From NCBI GenBank assembly GCA_035654655.1, contig DASRWI010000033.1, forward strand, positions 39,961-103,960: a DNA stretch of 64,000 bases, read 5' to 3'. Source of the DNA: DASRWI01 sp035654655 (GTDB taxonomy: Bacteria; Bacteroidota; Ignavibacteria; Ignavibacteriales; Ignavibacteriaceae). A program made the translations under genes and the position numbers. The notes beneath the pieces were generated by a model, which made no database searches, was not told the origin of the DNA, and saw only the letters and a program-made list of their open reading frames with translations. Positions 1-7,909 of the stretch are shown here, piece after piece; within the stretch, counting starts at the first letter, position 1; the number at the start of each line of letters is the position of its first letter.

Positions 1-2
1 GA

Positions 3-713
3 AGTTATTCTATAGTAAGCAATTGCAATTTCAGTTATTTAGATTGTGGGGTATATGGAGATTCAGTTTCGAACAATACAATTACTAATTGCTTTTTTAG
101 CGAAAACTTAATGGATGTAAGGCGTAGATATTTGGAAGATATAAAAAAATATTATTTCCTTTATCAAGATTCAGGCCAATTCTATCATTCTTCTTTCCAT
201 TATGGAGAAGGGAAAGATATTTATTTTAGAAGTGCAAAAGATTGTACTGTATGTAATTGTTCTCTTACAGTAAAAGGAAGCTCTGGAATAACTATTGATT
301 GCTCTTCTAATATGACAATTACTAATAATTGCATAAATACGGTTGCTAATTTTGGTACGCCCATAGCTGATTACAACTTAAGACAAGTCGATTGCATTAA
401 GGTAGGTGAATTAGGACAAGATGGGACTTTCTCATCTAATGAGTTATTGACTATAAAAGAAAACACTTTAATAAACACCAGTAGCTGGACTTTCAGTCAT
501 GATGATTGCATTCAATTCTATACCGATATAGACAATCTTTATGAGGGGGGTTCGTCATCTAAAAGATATTATTATAATACAAATAATTCTAATGTTTACC
601 AAATAGCAGAAATCTATAGAAATTTTATTGTTCAAACATCATCTTCAGATACTTCGAATACAGGAATAATTATAGGAGGTGCCGAAAAATATAATCCTAA
701 TATCAGGTTTTAA
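3..713 (+). CDS. Secreted parallel beta-helix protein, 5'-partial, frame broken at its end
   Basis: The reading frame is open from the first full codon at position 3, so the true start lies left of the window; the ATG at 111 is internal. The translation is a run of short beta-strand turns rich in Asn, Thr, Ser and Cys (for example NNTITNCFF, SNMTITNNCI, ENTLINTSSWTF). This pattern is typical of right-handed parallel beta-helix (pectate-lyase-like) repeat proteins. The frame stops at 711-713, but the same type of repeat resumes at once in another frame and ends in a T9SS tail at 1695. The two pieces are therefore almost certainly one gene. Function beyond a surface or secreted carbohydrate-binding or lyase-like role cannot be told; no catalytic residues were recognised. 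Confidence 0.75.
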   Translation, partial: SYSIVSNCNFSYLDCGVYGDSVSNNTITNCFFSENLMDVRRRYLEDIKKYYFLYQDSGQFYHSSFHYGEGKDIYFRSAKDCTVCNCSLTVKGSSGITIDCSSNMTITNNCINTVANFGTPIADYNLRQVDCIKVGELGQDGTFSSNELLTIKENTLINTSSWTFSHDDCIQFYTDIDNLYEGGSSSKRYYYNTNNSNVYQIAEIYRNFIVQTSSSDTSNTGIIIGGAEKYNPNIRF

Positions 714-1695
714 TGTTAATTATCAACAAGGGAAAAAGACAAAATGGTATATATGGAGTAATATCTTCAGGCATAAAAATGGAGAAGGTTTATTAAACGT
801 TAACAGGCTTGATCCAGAAGAGATAAAAGTTTTTAATAATACTCTGTATTCAGAAACCGCATCCGATCCAAGTTTTATACTTTACAATTTATGGAATGCT
901 GATGGAACCAAAATGACAGAAACTTCAATATGTACCTTAAAAAATTTTTTATTAAAGAATAATATCTTTAGCTCACAAACAGATGGTCAGCCTCTTCTTA
1001 AATTTGGCCACAAAGATTCAGTGAAGCAAGATTATGGCAGAATATATTTTGATACTCAATCGGTAAGTATAAATAATAATTGCTACTATAACAATAATGT
1101 TGATTCTGACATAGTAGTAAAATATATTGGTACAAATGGAGGGACTTTATTTAATATGGATGAATGGATACAACATGGTTATGATGGTCTCGGTATAAAT
1201 GAAGACCCTTTATTCGTAAATTCTCCTCCTTTAAATCCAGATGATTTTATATTGGATGATTATGTGACGTCACCTTGCATAAATAATGGCAATTTGTATT
1301 CATCGCCTATTGTATATGAACCTTATAACCTTGCTTTTTTAGAAACCCGCCTTACAACACTTGATGACAATGTTTGGGATATGGGTGCTTATGAGCAGAA
1401 TTATATACCTCAAATCCCTCCTCAAAATAGAATAGTAACTGCAACTATGGATGCTTATCCAAGTCCTTTTAATCCAAGTACAACAATTAGTTATTATATA
1501 CCAAAGGATGGAAAAGTATCGTTAAAGGTTTATGATGTTTTAGGGAAAGAATTATCAACCCTTGTTGATGAATATAAAACCTCAGGAAATTATTCAATTA
1601 AATTTAATGGAGAGAACCTCTCAAGCGGTATATACTTTTATGTTCTAATAAATAACAACTTAACTAATATTAAGAAGATGATATTGTTAAAATAA
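679..1695 (+). CDS. C-terminal part of beta-helix protein with T9SS sorting tail
   Basis: Downstream half of the gene that enters from the left edge. The first possible start here is a GTG at 679 with no signal peptide behind it, so independent translation is unlikely. Residues about 1-240 continue beta-helix-like turns (VFNNTLY, LKNNIF, INNNCYY, then a DPLF turn). The last ~80 residues are a type A T9SS C-terminal domain: YPSPFNPSTTI, then KVYDVLGKE, TLVDE, SGIYFY and a basic KKMILLK end. T9SS cargo is exported by Sec, passes the outer membrane through the T9SS pore and is usually fixed to the surface. The same architecture recurs at 41465-42385, and both copies are followed by a YCF48-type gene. 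Confidence 0.75.
   Translation: MPKNIILISGFNVNYQQGKKTKWYIWSNIFRHKNGEGLLNVNRLDPEEIKVFNNTLYSETASDPSFILYNLWNADGTKMTETSICTLKNFLLKNNIFSSQTDGQPLLKFGHKDSVKQDYGRIYFDTQSVSINNNCYYNNNVDSDIVVKYIGTNGGTLFNMDEWIQHGYDGLGINEDPLFVNSPPLNPDDFILDDYVTSPCINNGNLYSSPIVYEPYNLAFLETRLTTLDDNVWDMGAYEQNYIPQIPPQNRIVTATMDAYPSPFNPSTTISYYIPKDGKVSLKVYDVLGKELSTLVDEYKTSGNYSIKFNGENLSSGIYFYVLINNNLTNIKKMILLK
708..711 (+). other. Probable single-base frameshift in a T4 run
   Basis: Codons up to TTT at 708-710 are in the upstream frame and are followed by TAA at 711-713. If one T of the four-T run 708-711 is removed, the reading continues ...Ile-Arg-Phe-Asn-Val-Asn-Tyr... into the downstream frame without a stop as far as 1695. Both sides look like the same beta-helix fold. 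It could be a sequencing or assembly indel or a genuine mutation. Confidence 0.6.
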
Positions 1696-1735
1696 TTATG
1701 CATAGCACAATAATTAATTAATTATAGAGGAATTT

Positions 1736-3058
1736 ATGAAAAATTTTTTAATACTATTTATTTTTATCTCATCTTTGGTATATTCACAAGTAGGTTGGCA
1801 AATGTTAAATGAGAGTATATTTTTTTTAGATAAAAATACAGGATGGATAGGAACGTATGTAAATAATATTGGTGCCACTACAATTAAAACAACCAATGCA
1901 GGTGAAACTTGGGAAATACAAAAAATAGATAGTTTTTATTATTACTTAGCTTGGTTTTATAGTGATTCAGTTGGATTAGCATTCCCTGGTACCCCTAAAC
2001 CATATAAAACAACTGATCAAGGTAAAACTTGGAAAAAAAATCCTTTTGGAGAAAATAATTTAAGTAGTATCTATTTTTTCAAGGATGGATTTACAGGTTA
2101 TGCAGTACAAACCATTTTAGATAGTTCTACAAATACACTTAAGAAATATTTTAGTAAAACAATTGATGGAGGCATTAATTGGGATACAGTTTCTTTTTTA
2201 GGAAACTCAAATGGACTTAAACATTACATTAAATGGGTACTTAACTCAGAGGAAATTATTCGGCAAGATTTTTCTTATGGAAGACCTTTTTATGAATCAC
2301 TTTATAAATCATCAGATGGAGGTAAGACATGGAATTATATTATTGGTTTTAGTCTTGGGGATGAAGGTTGGGGAGGTGTAAGCGGATTCTGTTTTGCAGA
2401 TCAAAAAGTTGGGTATTTTGCATTTAAAGGGGAATATAAAACAACTGATGGAGGTTCTACCTGGTTAAGAGATTCTAATTATATTGGATCGGGAACCCTT
2501 TTTGTTGATTCAATAGTAGGCTTTAAAACTGGTTCACATAAATTATACAGAACTACTGATAAGGGAGTAAGTTGGGATGTAGTATTTTATGTAGGAGATT
2601 CCTCTTATTTTTCATTCTTTACTTTTATAGATAGTTTAAATGGATTTGCTAAAAAGTATTCTAATAAAAGTGACGAACAAAGGATTACTTTCTGCAAAAC
2701 AACAGATGGCGGTTTTACCTGGAATTGTTCACCAATTGTTTTTGATACATCTGCCGTTATTACCAGTATACAAGAACAACCACAAGTAGTTGTTTCTAAA
2801 TATGAATTATCCCAAAACTATCCAAATCCTTTTAATCCAAGTACTAACATAAAGTTCTCACTTCCTGAAGGTGGAATTACTACTATAAAGGTATATGATA
2901 TACTTGGAGAAGAGAAAGCAACTTTATTAAATGAGTATAAACCTGCTGGTTCTTATATAGCAACATTCGATGGGAAAAATCTCCCATCTGGTGTTTACAT
3001 TTATACAATAACAAGCGGCAGCTTTAAGCAAAGCAGAAAGATGTTATTAATGAAGTAG
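1736..3058 (+). CDS. YCF48/BNR-repeat secreted protein with T9SS tail
   Basis: Sec signal peptide (residues 1-18, hydrophobic, ending VYSQ) followed by seven copies of a turn of the type T-T-D-x-G-x-T-W, at about residues 52, 92, 142, 192, 236, 273 and 322. These are sialidase/Asp-box or YCF48-like blades, so a beta-propeller of about seven blades is expected. A T9SS type A sorting domain follows from NYPNPFNPST (361-370) to the KMLLMK end. AGAGG lies 5 bases before the ATG at 1736. It starts 40 bases after the beta-helix gene and is probably co-transcribed with it. Asp-box propellers of this type are usually binding or scaffold proteins; no sialidase catalytic set was seen. A close paralogue lies at 42528-43763. 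Confidence 0.85.
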   Translation: MKNFLILFIFISSLVYSQVGWQMLNESIFFLDKNTGWIGTYVNNIGATTIKTTNAGETWEIQKIDSFYYYLAWFYSDSVGLAFPGTPKPYKTTDQGKTWKKNPFGENNLSSIYFFKDGFTGYAVQTILDSSTNTLKKYFSKTIDGGINWDTVSFLGNSNGLKHYIKWVLNSEEIIRQDFSYGRPFYESLYKSSDGGKTWNYIIGFSLGDEGWGGVSGFCFADQKVGYFAFKGEYKTTDGGSTWLRDSNYIGSGTLFVDSIVGFKTGSHKLYRTTDKGVSWDVVFYVGDSSYFSFFTFIDSLNGFAKKYSNKSDEQRITFCKTTDGGFTWNCSPIVFDTSAVITSIQEQPQVVVSKYELSQNYPNPFNPSTNIKFSLPEGGITTIKVYDILGEEKATLLNEYKPAGSYIATFDGKNLPSGVYIYTITSGSFKQSRKMLLMK

Positions 3059-3069
3059 TCTTTAATTCA

Positions 3070-3101
3070 AAAGATGACATCTTTGGTAAGATGTCATCTT
3101 T
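3070..3101. terminator. Bidirectional hairpin terminator between convergent genes
   Basis: A perfect 14-bp inverted repeat (AAAGATGACATCTT and its complement) encloses a TGGT loop, between the stop of the YCF48 protein gene (3058) and that of the convergent nucleotidase gene (3122). The flanks are A/T-rich on both sides, so it can serve both strands. Confidence 0.8.
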
Positions 3102-3121
3102 AAAAATTTATAATATTATTT

Positions 3122-4963
3122 TTACTTTATCAGCATCATTTTCATTGTCTTAACATTATCACCAGTAATCAATCGAACCATATAAATACCACTTGTATAA
3201 TTAGAACCATCCCAGATAATTTCTTGTCTGCCAGAAGAGGTATAACCTGAAACAAGAGTTTCTATTTTTTCACCTATTGAATTATATACTTCTAAATTAA
3301 TCATTCCACTTTCAGGGAGATTAAAAACTATTTTAGTAGATGGATTAAAGGGATTGGGATAGTTCTGTAATAATTCTAATTTTTCAGGAATATTATTGCT
3401 TGATTCTTTAGGCAATCCTGTAACACACTCTACATTATTAGAACTTACAGGAGAAATTGGTGCACCTTGTGCTACTACATAACCAAGTAAGGATTGAAAT
3501 TCAGTTGGATGGTTGTAGCTAAGATTTGTTCCTTCTATTCCAAGTAATTGATGGAACATTCCATATAAGAATTCATTCATAACTACTGTATAGGTTTGGG
3601 TTGGAACTACATTAGCATCATAAAGTTCAGCTACTCCCTCATTTATTCTATATTTATATTGAATTCCATTAACTTGTGGTAAGAATTCATCAAGGTCATC
3701 AGTTATTTGAGATAGTGCAAAGCCTAATCCTGTCATAATATCTGCACCTGTTAAATTAACTGTGACTAATTTATATCCAAGACCATCTGTTTCATTTGCT
3801 CCATAACCAATCGCTCTGAAAAGGTCAGCAGCTGTTAAGTTTCCGGCATATAAAGGCTGAGAAATAAAACCGGAAACAGTAATGCCAATTTGAGCTCCTG
3901 TCGAAGCTACTGCAGCACTTATAATTAAATTTCCTAATGGAGTATCATGATATCCCAAGGAAAATAAATCTCCTTCATATTCAGGAAAATCTGCAGTGGC
4001 ATAACCAATTACATCTGTAAATAAATTTATTCCATAAGCAGGAAAATACATTTCATTTATTTGACTAATTAAATTATCAACTACTGCTTTTACTTCAGGA
4101 ATTTCCGAAATTGAGTTATCTATATTAATAACATTGTATTGAACCCCTGTTACTTTTTTATTTTCAATAGTAGCTACTAACTTTCCCATCTGAGTATAAA
4201 AACCATATACCTGAACAATATATGTTACTCCCCCTTCAGGATTAGGAACTTCAATTGGCTGTTCAAATGAAAAATGGTCATGACCTCCTACTATAATATC
4301 AATACCGGGTACGTATGCAGCTAATGCCTGGTCAATATCTACTCCTAAGTGAGAAAGGCAAATTACAACATCACATCCGCTAAGTTTCTTTACAACTTTG
4401 GTTGCAATGCCAATTATATCTTCACTTAAGAATGCAGGCTGAGGAAAAGAAATTAAGTTGGTAGCAGGAGTGGTTAATCCAAATACTCCGATTTTCAAAT
4501 TACCTTTATGAATTATTGCAAAGTCTTTTATGTACTTACTTAAATTAGCAACATCAGGATTCTGCAAATTCAAGTTGGCAGATAAAAGAGGAAATTTATT
4601 TGTCTTTAATGCAGCTTCAAGGGAGGCACGTAAGTTTGAAGTATAGAAATCAAATTCGTGGTTTCCTATAGTCATTGCATCAAAACCAAGCTGGTTCATT
4701 AAAGTAAACTCAGGTACTCCTCCAAAAACGTTACAAAAGATATCACCGATAAAGGCATCACCGGCGTGTAAAACTAAGGCATTTGGGTCTTCCATTTTCG
4801 TCATACCTATAACAGTTGCAATTCTTGCAATGCCGCCTTTGGTATTTTCGTCAATTCCTGCAATGTTGGAATGAGAATCATTTACGTGAAGGATTGTTAA
4901 CTGCTCTTGAGCGAACGTTAAGGAATAAAACAAACAAATTAAAGTAATAAACAAAGTTTTCAT
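3122..4963 (-). CDS. 5'-nucleotidase/UDP-sugar hydrolase family protein, T9SS-exported
   Basis: Secreted metallophosphoesterase of the UshA/5'-nucleotidase family, expected to hydrolyse nucleotides or nucleotide sugars outside the cytoplasm. A signal peptide (1-19, ends LTFAQ) is followed by the metal-binding motifs: HVNDSH (Asp29, His31), HAGDAF (Asp69), GNHEFD (Asn101, His102), SHLG (His205) and GGHDH (226-230). The 5'-nucleotidase C-terminal substrate domain follows (about 310-500). The last ~80 residues are a T9SS tail starting with NYPNPFNPSTKI. UshA enzymes are usually periplasmic, so the tail implies surface display or release here. AGGAG lies about 8 bases before the ATG. The exact substrate is not inferable. 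Confidence 0.88.
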   Translation of the reverse strand: MKTLFITLICLFYSLTFAQEQLTILHVNDSHSNIAGIDENTKGGIARIATVIGMTKMEDPNALVLHAGDAFIGDIFCNVFGGVPEFTLMNQLGFDAMTIGNHEFDFYTSNLRASLEAALKTNKFPLLSANLNLQNPDVANLSKYIKDFAIIHKGNLKIGVFGLTTPATNLISFPQPAFLSEDIIGIATKVVKKLSGCDVVICLSHLGVDIDQALAAYVPGIDIIVGGHDHFSFEQPIEVPNPEGGVTYIVQVYGFYTQMGKLVATIENKKVTGVQYNVINIDNSISEIPEVKAVVDNLISQINEMYFPAYGINLFTDVIGYATADFPEYEGDLFSLGYHDTPLGNLIISAAVASTGAQIGITVSGFISQPLYAGNLTAADLFRAIGYGANETDGLGYKLVTVNLTGADIMTGLGFALSQITDDLDEFLPQVNGIQYKYRINEGVAELYDANVVPTQTYTVVMNEFLYGMFHQLLGIEGTNLSYNHPTEFQSLLGYVVAQGAPISPVSSNNVECVTGLPKESSNNIPEKLELLQNYPNPFNPSTKIVFNLPESGMINLEVYNSIGEKIETLVSGYTSSGRQEIIWDGSNYTSGIYMVRLITGDNVKTMKMMLIK

Positions 4964-5096
4964 TGTACGGCTCCTTTTTTTATTGGAAAACTAAAGAAAG
5001 AAAACCGCGGAATTGTCATAAAATTGTCAAAAATATGTAAATCTAACAGAAGGTTTTTTTATATTACTACTTAATCTTCATAAATTATTATAAAAA

Positions 5097-6380
5097 ATGA
5101 AAAATATCTTCTTACTTTTTATTCTTTTATTTTCTACATCTTTTGCTCAACCACAGAAAAAATTATTATGGTTTGATGCTACTGCTAATTGGGAAAGATT
5201 AAGTTATATCGATTCAATTAAGTATTATCTTGATAAAACTAAAGAAATAGGTTTTACCGATGTTGTTTTGGATGTTCGTCCAATTACTGGAGAAGTTCTA
5301 TACTCAAGCAGAATTGCCCCTCAAATAAGGATATGGAATGGAATAAAAAGAGATGATTTTGATTTTGTTGGCGAGTTTGTAAAAATTGCTCATTCTCGGG
5401 GATTAAAAGTCCACGCTTCCCTTAACATTTTTGTAGCAGGACATAATTTTCATAACCGTGGATTGGTTTATATAAAAAAGTATAAAGATTGGAAATCAAT
5501 TAATTATACTGATTCAGGTATGGTACCAATTACTGAAATGAAGCATAAGTATTCTGCTATGCTAAATCCAGCCTTGCAGGATGTTCAGGATTATCAAATA
5601 AATTTATTAAAAGAATTTATCATTAAGTATCCTTCTCTTGATGGAATTATTCTGGACCGTGTTCGTTATGATGGAATTGAATCTGATTTTAGCATGGAAT
5701 CAAAAAGGTTGTTTGAAAAATATCTTGGCAAAAAAATAAAAAACTTTCCAAAAGATATTTATGAATGGAATAAAGACTCTTTAGGAAATAAGATAAGAAT
5801 TGATGGAATTTATTTTAATAAGTGGATTGAATGGAGAGCATCTGTAATTTGTAATTTTATGAAACTTGCAAAAAACGAAATAAAAAAATTAAATGATAGC
5901 ATTTCATTCGGTGATTATACCGGAGCCTGGTATCCAACGTACTATGAAGTAGGAGTAAATTGGGCAAGCAAAGATTATGACCCATCAAAAGAATATTCCT
6001 GGGCAACTCCTAATTATAAAAAATATGGATATGCTGAACTATTAGATTTATTCACAACCGGAAATTATTTCTATGAAGTAACTAAAGAAGAAGTTGATAA
6101 AATAAATCTTGATAACCTTAAACGAACTGAAGCAGCAATGACACAGGGAAAGGAATATTGGTACTCCGTTGAAGGTTCTGCTGAACTTGTAAGAAAACTC
6201 ATTCCTAAAAATATGCCCTTTTATGCAGGGTTATATGTAGACCAATATAAAGGCGATGTTGAGCAATTTAAAAAAGCAGTAAAGATGTGTCTGCAAAAAT
6301 CTAATGGCTTAATGATATTCGATATTGTTAATATTATAAATAATAATTGGTGGGATGTTTTAAAGGAAGCTGCGAATTAA
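5097..6380 (+). CDS. Secreted family-10-like glycosyl hydrolase (GHL10 type)
   Basis: A signal peptide (1-18, ends TSFAQ) is followed by a (beta/alpha)8-like hydrolase of the GHL10/'alpha-amylase family protein' kind common in Bacteroidota. Recognisable stretches are WFDATANWERL, FTDVVLDVRPITGEVLY, the strand LKVHASLNIFV and DGIILDRVRYDG, the last being the usual position of conserved acidic residues in this fold. About 427 residues, a single domain, with no T9SS tail and no lipobox, so it is probably periplasmic. There is no clear Shine-Dalgarno before the ATG (AT-rich, A-run). It is divergent from the nucleotidase gene, with a 133-bp shared upstream region. The substrate is unknown; a peptidoglycan or other glycan is possible. 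Confidence 0.72.
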   Translation: MKNIFLLFILLFSTSFAQPQKKLLWFDATANWERLSYIDSIKYYLDKTKEIGFTDVVLDVRPITGEVLYSSRIAPQIRIWNGIKRDDFDFVGEFVKIAHSRGLKVHASLNIFVAGHNFHNRGLVYIKKYKDWKSINYTDSGMVPITEMKHKYSAMLNPALQDVQDYQINLLKEFIIKYPSLDGIILDRVRYDGIESDFSMESKRLFEKYLGKKIKNFPKDIYEWNKDSLGNKIRIDGIYFNKWIEWRASVICNFMKLAKNEIKKLNDSISFGDYTGAWYPTYYEVGVNWASKDYDPSKEYSWATPNYKKYGYAELLDLFTTGNYFYEVTKEEVDKINLDNLKRTEAAMTQGKEYWYSVEGSAELVRKLIPKNMPFYAGLYVDQYKGDVEQFKKAVKMCLQKSNGLMIFDIVNIINNNWWDVLKEAAN

Positions 6381-6446
6381 TATTGCGTCTCAGTCAAATT
6401 GAAAAAAACTGATCATTTTTTTGGAAATAAAAAATAGGTCTTAATT

Positions 6447-6540
6447 GTCATTGCGAGGTACGAAGCAATCTCAACCTTTTTATTTTCTCATTTCTATTGA
6501 AAATTCTAGGATGTATTTGGGTTGAGATTGCTTCTTCGCT
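6447..6540. repeat. Dispersed palindromic repeat, family A copy 1
   Basis: The left end reads GTCATTGCGAG (6447-6457). The core is a perfect 15-bp inverted repeat, GAAGCAATCTCAACC (6462-6476) against its complement (6520-6534), with a 43-base loop. It lies in the 3'-3' gap between the GHL10 gene and ispH. A second copy is at 29196-29324 and a half copy at 43774-43812. No coding capacity. Confidence 0.8.
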
Positions 6541-6597
6541 CTCCCAAAGGGACCCCTATGGGGGCTGACTCACTTATCGCAGACAGTTCGTTTATCA

Positions 6598-6613
6598 CAC
6601 GACTTTAGTCGTG
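6598..6613. repeat. Short hairpin repeat, family D
   Basis: CACGAC-TTTA-GTCGTG, followed by GGGA. The related hairpins CCCCGAC-TTCA-GTCGGGG (29207-29224) and CCACGATT...AATCATGG (738-755 of the 56 kb block, i.e. 56738-56755) share the central TTTA/TTCA-type loop and a trailing G run. There is no T-run, so it is not a convincing terminator. Confidence 0.5.
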
Positions 6614-6626
6614 GGACTCTCTGGTT

Positions 6627-7844
6627 TTATAACCTCTGTAACACTCTTTCTACTTCATTCTCTTTATTGAAGAATGATAAAATCTTCAATATCACTTCAT
6701 CAACTATTTTGTCTGGACAAGAAGCACCGCTTGTTAGTGCAATTGAAACAATATCTTTTTCAGGAATAAAATGACTGCTTAGTATTTCTTCCCTTTTATG
6801 CATATCAAAATGGTAAACAATATCTTTTGCAACAATTTTTTCAGCATTAGAAATGTAAAAGGTTTTAAATTTTCTTTCCAGAAGTTCAGCCAAATGACTT
6901 GTATTAGAACTATTATATCCCCCAATAACAATAGCTAAATCAACAGGGACTTCTAATAATCCATACACAGCATCCTGATTATCATTAGTAGCATAACAGA
7001 GTGTATCTCTTGTGTCAGCAAAGTGAAGTTTCAAATCATCAGCACCATATTTTTGAATCATAATATTTTTTAAGTGCTCAGATATTTCTTCAGTTTCAGT
7101 TGCAAGCATTGTTGTTTGATTAACTACTCCAATTCTTTCAAGGTCCTTATCAGCGTCAAATCCTGGTGAATATTTTCCTTCAAAATATTTTAGAAATTCT
7201 TCATTAGATATTTCACTTAAAATCTTCTTGCCAATAATTTCTGCTTCTTTTATATCCTTAACAATTATTGATTTTCCTAATTCTTTTGAATGTGAAAATG
7301 TTGCTTTTGTTTCTTCGTGATAATGCTTTCCATGGATGATAATTGTATAATCCTGATTGCCAAGTTGAGTAGAACGATTCCATACTTTTTCTACAAAAGG
7401 ACAAGTTGTATTATATACATAAGGGTTTATCCCCTTTGTTTTTAGTTCATTCTCTATTTCCAAAGTTGTACCGAAGGCAGGAATAATTACAACATCTTCT
7501 GGGGTTAGATTATCCCAGTTATAATTCTTATTCCCTTTTGTATCCATCAAGAACTGAACACCTTTTTCCACTAAATCATTATTCACACCTGGATTATGAA
7601 TCATTTCACTTAAAAGAAAAATTCTTTTACCTTTATTTTCCTCAATTGTTTTATAAGCAATCTCAATTGCATTCTCAACTCCATAGCAAAATCCAAAGTG
7701 TCGAGCCAAATAAATTTTAATTGAACCAAAATCAAGAAGTGTAGGGATAAAATCCTTCTTCCTCGGATCGCCTGTTTTTCTTTTTTCTTTAATCCTGGTT
7801 ATAATACTGCTTCTGTAAAAATCAGGAATATCAAATTTTTTCAT
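6627..7844 (-). CDS. ispH: 4-hydroxy-3-methylbut-2-enyl diphosphate reductase
   Basis: Last enzyme of the MEP isoprenoid pathway. It reduces HMBPP to IPP and DMAPP with a [4Fe-4S] cluster in the cytoplasm. The three cluster cysteines are visible: GFCYGV (Cys53), TTCPFV (Cys148) and TLCYAT (Cys283). Other family landmarks are SEMIHNPGV, HGKHYHEETKA, VNQTTML, GGYNSSNTSHL and the final SGASCPD. At 405 residues it is of the long type seen in Bacteroidota and cyanobacteria, with an ~40-residue N-terminal extension and inserts compared with the ~316-residue enterobacterial enzyme. It stands alone, divergent from the GH13 gene 65 bp away, and its 3' side carries dispersed repeats. Identification is secure. 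Confidence 0.96.
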   Translation of the reverse strand: MKKFDIPDFYRSSIITRIKEKRKTGDPRKKDFIPTLLDFGSIKIYLARHFGFCYGVENAIEIAYKTIEENKGKRIFLLSEMIHNPGVNNDLVEKGVQFLMDTKGNKNYNWDNLTPEDVVIIPAFGTTLEIENELKTKGINPYVYNTTCPFVEKVWNRSTQLGNQDYTIIIHGKHYHEETKATFSHSKELGKSIIVKDIKEAEIIGKKILSEISNEEFLKYFEGKYSPGFDADKDLERIGVVNQTTMLATETEEISEHLKNIMIQKYGADDLKLHFADTRDTLCYATNDNQDAVYGLLEVPVDLAIVIGGYNSSNTSHLAELLERKFKTFYISNAEKIVAKDIVYHFDMHKREEILSSHFIPEKDIVSIALTSGASCPDKIVDEVILKILSFFNKENEVERVLQRL

Positions 7845-7909
7845 CTATCTTTAGTTCTTTGGGATGAATTTTAAGTTCATTACATTTTAAAAGTAAATTA
7901 AAACAATTA

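Noticed and set aside
6381..6626. CRISPR or tandem repeat array in the 3'-3' gap
   Set aside because: Repeats are inverted and nested, not evenly spaced direct repeats, and there are no cas genes anywhere in the window.
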